From Gnetum montanum (Eukaryota; Streptophyta; Gnetopsida; Gnetales; Gnetaceae): 21,147 bases of DNA. The notes under the pieces were generated by a model. That model was not told the origin of the DNA. It did no database searches and worked only from the letters and a program-made list of their open reading frames with translations. Both the position numbers and the translations under genes were made by a program. Positions within the stretch are counted from its first letter, which is position 1. Each line of letters starts with the position of its first letter. Below, piece by piece: positions 17,991 to 21,147 of this stretch. The stretch spans positions 311,811 through 332,957 of the forward strand of contig MNCI01017986.1 in assembly GCA_015680685.1 (NCBI GenBank). The letters run 5' to 3'.

Positions 17991-20324
17991 TTAGTTGTCA
18001 TCCTCAACTTCCTCTTCTGGCTCTTCCTCCTCTTCTGGCTCTTCCTCCTCTTCCGGCTCCTCCTCCTCCTCCTCTTCCGGTTCCTCCTCCTCTTCAGGCT
18101 CATTCTCAGACTCAGGTTCATCATCTTCCTTGTCAGAAGATGCAAAATCATTCTGTTTAGGCTCATCAGGATCTCTTTCTTCTGAATTCTTTTGATCGTG
18201 CTTAGCTAATTTACCCTCTGAAAACTTTTGATGCTTAACTGGCTTCAGCTCATCTTCAGAAGATCTCTGACGTTTCCTAGTCTGCTCTTTATTTTGCTGC
18301 CGAGTTACAGATCCTGGCTTTAGCCAATTGTTCCCGATAAGAAGCGCCTGGTGCTTCTTCCCAAATACGTGACGCCTGTGAAGATTTTCCATTTTACCAC
18401 AGTCAACCTGACACAGAGAGCACCAACCTTCTGCATGTTTTTTCTCTGGAGCTTGTTCCTTCTTGTCTCCAGGCAACTTCTGCTCCTGAGATTCTAATTT
18501 CTGTTCATCATCCTTTTCTTTATTACTTTTATTTTCTTCATTGTTCTCTTTCTCTTCATCTTGTTTATTTTCGCGTTCATCGTTTTCAGAATCTTTCTTT
18601 TCGTCTGCTGCTCCCTTCTTATCCTCCTTGTTGGCATTAGCAAACTCCTCATTCAACTTTTTCAACATTGCTTGGTGTTTTTTACCCACAATGTGGTGTC
18701 TGTGAAGGACTTCCACTGTATTACAATCAACCTCACAAAGCGAACACCAACCAGGTTTTCTGATGCCATGTTTAAAGTTTTTTGCAATATTTTTGTCTGA
18801 ATTTATTGCTGGGGGTTTTTGGAACGGTCTTTTTCCAATGTTTGGACTCAATCCTAGAATTGGTGGCAAAACCTGAAAATAACAATGAAATGTAACCAAA
18901 TATGATATAAATTAATCACAAAAGAAAACAAAAATACAAACAACGAATTGAATATGTAGAGCATTACAACTAATATTAATTTTTATAGAAAGAAGCATTA
19001 AGTGCTAAACACAATAGATTCACATGAAATGCAAGACAATTAAGCATAGTATCAATGGAATGCTTATTGCAAAAGTACAAGGATTTAGACTAGATTCCAG
19101 AGCGTTGCTTATACTGTATGTTAAAGATCATATTTACAGGGTCGTTGAAACAACTTTTGTTTCTTCTAGAGCCATTAAACAGACAAATCCCTTTAAAAAT
19201 TACCATTCGGGGAATTGTAGAAAGAGTCCAGCACTGTAAATAAACAAGGATACCCTTGGATATAACAGAAACTAGGGAGCGTTAAAGCAGTTTTTACGTA
19301 AACATGGGCAAGGGAGAAGAAACCCGAAACCAGCCAGCTGGTACAAAACAATAAAACATGTACCGTACCCTCAGCTATCAGAGACAAATTTATCAGAAAG
19401 CAGGGCATCTCCATTTCTTAGAAAGTTTATACTTTATACAACTTAATGTTGAGAAACGGTCTAACTGGCAAAATTTTCTATTCGCAACAATGCAACCACC
19501 AATTTCATACAACCCCATCCGCCTCACAATGTCATAAGTAAACATTTCGGAAGCTAGAAAAATTTTCATAGGGCTCTTATGGCGACAAACAACCTCAATG
19601 GCGGCATTTTGTGTTCGCCACAATGCAATCGCCAATTTCTTAACATCCACCTCACAACTTCCCGAGTAAACATTTCGGAAGCCAGCACCAACATTAATTT
19701 TTGTACAAAAAAAAAGTTGTCGAAAGTAAGGATCGATAAATACTACACAAACCCTCGCAAACAAAAAAAAAACGCATGCAGTGATGAAAAACCTCCGGAA
19801 ACCCTAGCAACAACAACAAAGTTCGAAAAAATCACCGAATCTGGTCGCGCATGTCGCAGGCAAACAGAAAAATGAACGAACTTTCTAGAAACTAAAAACC
19901 TAAAGCAAAAACGAATCCAATCCTAGGGCATCATCCTCAAACAAAAATCCGAAAACGACTATTTTCCACAAACGCAAAGGAGTCTAACCTGGTTGCCGCC
20001 GCTATGATGGAAAGGCGGAGGAATCACGGCATTAATCAAAGGACGAGCATGATGATGACGATGATGATGAGGATGAGGATGGCGATGCGGAGAGGGAGAC
20101 ACAGACGCCGCATTGGCAGCGTTTGGGATGCCGGAGACGGCATTGGCAGCGTTTGCGAGCGCCAGAAATTCCTCGAACGACATGAAATCACGCAGAGTCT
20201 CCAGAGTAAAGTAGCACTGCCCCGTCGACACCAATCGCGGCAAAGCCCGAACTTTCGCTTCCATCGCCGCTGCCGCAGCAGAAGCTCCGCCACCGCCTCC
20301 GCCAACACCGAAACGTTGCTCCAT
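17991..20324 (-). CDS. Two-exon gene: protein with two U1/matrin-like C2H2 zinc fingers and an acidic tail
   Basis: Exon 1 is 20324-19989 (112 codons) and exon 2 is 18872-17991 (293 codons plus TAA); the intron falls between codons, giving 405 residues. The start is the ATG in gacaATGg (A at -3, G at +4); the open frame further upstream has no ATG. Residues 4-20 are Gly/Ala-rich, 78-93 His-rich. Finger 1 is GWCSLCEVDC...HHIVGKKH (Cys155, Cys158, His172, His178), finger 2 GWCSLCQVDC...RHVFGKKH (Cys263, Cys266, His280, His286), both C-x2-C-x13-H-x5-H. A Lys/Glu/Asn-rich charged linker lies between them. After finger 2 come a basic patch RKRQR (311-315), a likely nuclear signal, and from about 359 an acidic tail of EPEEEEE repeats. 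This finger class usually binds double-stranded or structured RNA in the nucleus. I do not recognise the specific family. No stops or frame breaks, unlike everything around it. Confidence 0.85.
18873..19988 (-). other. Intron of the zinc-finger gene
   Basis: This is an 1116-base intron with donor CAG|GTTAGA at 19989/19988 and acceptor TTGTTATTTTCAG|GT at 18873/18872. A possible branch site TGATTAAT lies about 40 bases upstream of the acceptor (18918-18911). Splicing joins ...GGNQ to VLPP in phase 0. It contains a diverged tandem duplication (19467-19690). Open frames inside the intron (for example minus 19764-19393) follow from that duplication and look non-coding. Confidence 0.82.
19467..19690 (-). 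repeat. Diverged tandem duplication inside the intron
   Basis: Copy A (about 19467-19556) and copy B (about 19602-19687) share aatgcaa(c/t)c(a/g)ccaatttc, ca(c/t)c..cctcacaa, and the exact word gtaaacatttcggaagc, spaced 128-133 bases apart. Both stay open in one minus-strand frame, giving similar short peptides (EMFTYDIVRRM in copy A and a related NVYSGSCEVD in copy B), which is probably fortuitous. Confidence 0.75.
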
Positions 20325-20620
20325 TGTCGAGCAAGATTTCAGTATTCGCCTCAGAAACAATGTCTGTTATTACACTAAAATCTGCTTTCGCTTTGCTTTG
20401 CTGCTTTTGCTTCTGCTTCTCTGCTTCTGCTCTGGTTCTTCCTTGATTCACAGAATCTCTGTGTGTTCTCCGCTCTTTTGCTGCTCTGTTACCTCGTTTC
20501 TGTCTTGCTTGTATGTCTCGTACTCTCCACGGCCTCCGCTACACTTTTATTATGATTATTATTGACTGTTATTTGCTTTTTGCACTTTCCTTGTTTTTTC
20601 ACCCTAAAAGAGCCCATGCC
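20325..20620 (-). promoter_or_regulatory. 5' UTR and promoter-proximal region of the zinc-finger gene
   Basis: Upstream of the ATG the minus strand is rich in AAGCAG/AGAAGC words (20380-20450), as in purine-rich plant leaders. Further up, GGGCATGGGCTCTTTTAGGG (about 20624-20605) contains a TGGGCT site-II-like word next to TTAGGG telo-box-like words. That combination is often seen at growth-related plant genes. A weak aataaaag (near 20550) could serve as TATA. The transcription start is not visible; this is inference from motifs. Confidence 0.4.
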
Positions 20621-20799
20621 CTAACCTAGTTTTGTTTTCTTGGTGTGGAAGGTAGTTTGCACTATGCTCTGTGAAAAAAAAAAATGGTGTTTTTTTTCCT
20701 TTTCTTATGTTTTTTCCCCTCCTTTTGCAAGGCAAGGAAAGTTGGGGGTGGTAACTCGGAGCATAACCTCTACCCATATAGTAAGGTAGATGTAAGCTA

Positions 20800-20925
20800 C
20801 TAAACAAAAGGGTCTTACCACAAGATTATTCCATTGCTATTACACCTATAAGCAAAAGCAAGAATCAAGCCCACAACTTCCTAATCAATAGATGAGTATC
20901 CTAACCACCTGCACTTTACCCCAAT
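20800..20925 (-). repeat. tRNA-like SINE remnant
   Basis: The minus strand reads gtggttaggat (A-box-like, 20909-20899), then ggcttgattct (B-box-like, 20871-20861), followed by gtggtaagaccc and tagcttacatctacctta. That resembles the body wording of common tRNA-derived plant SINEs as I remember them. Ends and target duplications were not found. Confidence 0.5.
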
Positions 20926-21039
20926 GTATTAAGGTATACCATGATGTATGGTTTATAATAGATATAAATATATTTTCAATTCCTAAAGCTTTAATATAAT
21001 GTTATTATAGTTAATGGTGAAATAATTTTTACATTAATA

Positions 21040-21105
21040 TGGATAAAGGTAAAACTCTTAATTTATAAGCTTTAAGTTATGGGTTCAATTCTAAGCAACC
21101 AAGCT
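21040..21105 (+). repeat. tRNA-like SINE fragment
   Basis: The stretch aaaggtaaaactcttaattt ataagctttaagttat gggttcaattct has a clear B-box-like word (21081-21092) and an A-box-like start about 35 bases before it. It runs toward the damaged window end, so the body is missing. Confidence 0.45.
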
Positions 21106-21125
21106 AAGTTATAAAGTTTTAATTT

Positions 21126-21147
21126 GGGGGGGGGGGGGGGGGGGGGG
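21126..21147. other. Terminal run of 22 G, probably technical
   Basis: The window ends in an unbroken homopolymer of G after aattt. Such runs at the end of a sequence are typical of read or contig-end artefacts. A genuine G tract cannot be excluded. Confidence 0.8.

Noticed and set aside
17891-18166. Arg/Lys-rich 91-codon minus-strand frame
   Set aside because: It is the frame-shifted reading of the Glu-rich tail of the zinc-finger gene.
17995-18195. Ser-rich plus-strand frame
   Set aside because: It is antisense to the GAA/GAG repeat of the acidic tail and arises only from that composition.
20325-20360. N-terminal extension of exon 1 beginning at 20360
   Set aside because: The codon there is TTG; the first ATG in frame, with good context, is at 20324.
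20004-20378. 124-codon plus-strand frame
   Set aside because: It is antisense to exon 1 of the zinc-finger gene, including its His and Ala codon runs.
1-21147. CRISPR array, bacterial operon or phage genes
   Set aside because: No regularly spaced short repeats with unique spacers and no prokaryotic gene layout; everything fits plant nuclear DNA.

Overview
This is nuclear DNA of a land plant, most likely a seed plant with a repeat-rich genome. I cannot name the species. The evidence is one intron-containing protein gene in a sea of decayed plant-type transposons: an L1-type LINE with a DUF4283-like ORF1, a Ty3/gypsy element of Athila type primed by tRNA-Asp, and tRNA-derived SINE pieces. The window contains one N (7873) and ends in a run of 22 Gs that looks technical.

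Layout. (1) 1-~2870, minus strand: a decayed L1-like LINE, cut by the left window edge, with ORF1 (2484-1300) and the start of ORF2 (endonuclease, 1303 to beyond 1). (2) ~2870-4140: anonymous AT-rich sequence with a 51-bp tandem repeat, an 83-bp-offset duplication and an unidentified degenerate reading frame. (3) 4155-4338: a small SINE-like insertion between near-identical 26-bp target duplications. (4) ~4545-16108: a cluster of tRNA-like, B-box-bearing repeat units, split by two LTR insertions. These are a plus-strand solo LTR (4922-5786, perfect CCTAG target duplication) and a complete-length but dead minus-strand gypsy element (5814-15856). The gypsy element has LTRs of 918 and 963 bp, a tRNA-Asp-type primer site, a polypurine tract, and pseudo-coding gag, protease, RT, RNase H and integrase. 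(5) ~16110-17990: AT-rich sequence with no gene I can support. (6) 17991-20324, minus strand: the only apparently intact gene, two exons encoding a 405-residue protein with two U1/matrin-like zinc fingers, a His-rich N-terminal exon and a very acidic C-terminal tail. (7) 20325-21147: 5' UTR and promoter, then two further tRNA-like SINE remnants and the poly-G end.

The transposon genes show one consistent decay pattern. Stops sit at former Trp, Arg and Gln codons, and several catalytic acidic residues have become Asn or Lys, as expected from G-to-A/C-to-T change in methylated, silenced DNA. The zinc-finger gene shows none of this and has good splice sites and start context. I see no clearly new biological system. 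The most informative structures are the nested and inverted LTR arrangement, the SINE with long target duplications, and the LINE ORF1/ORF2 ATGA overlap.
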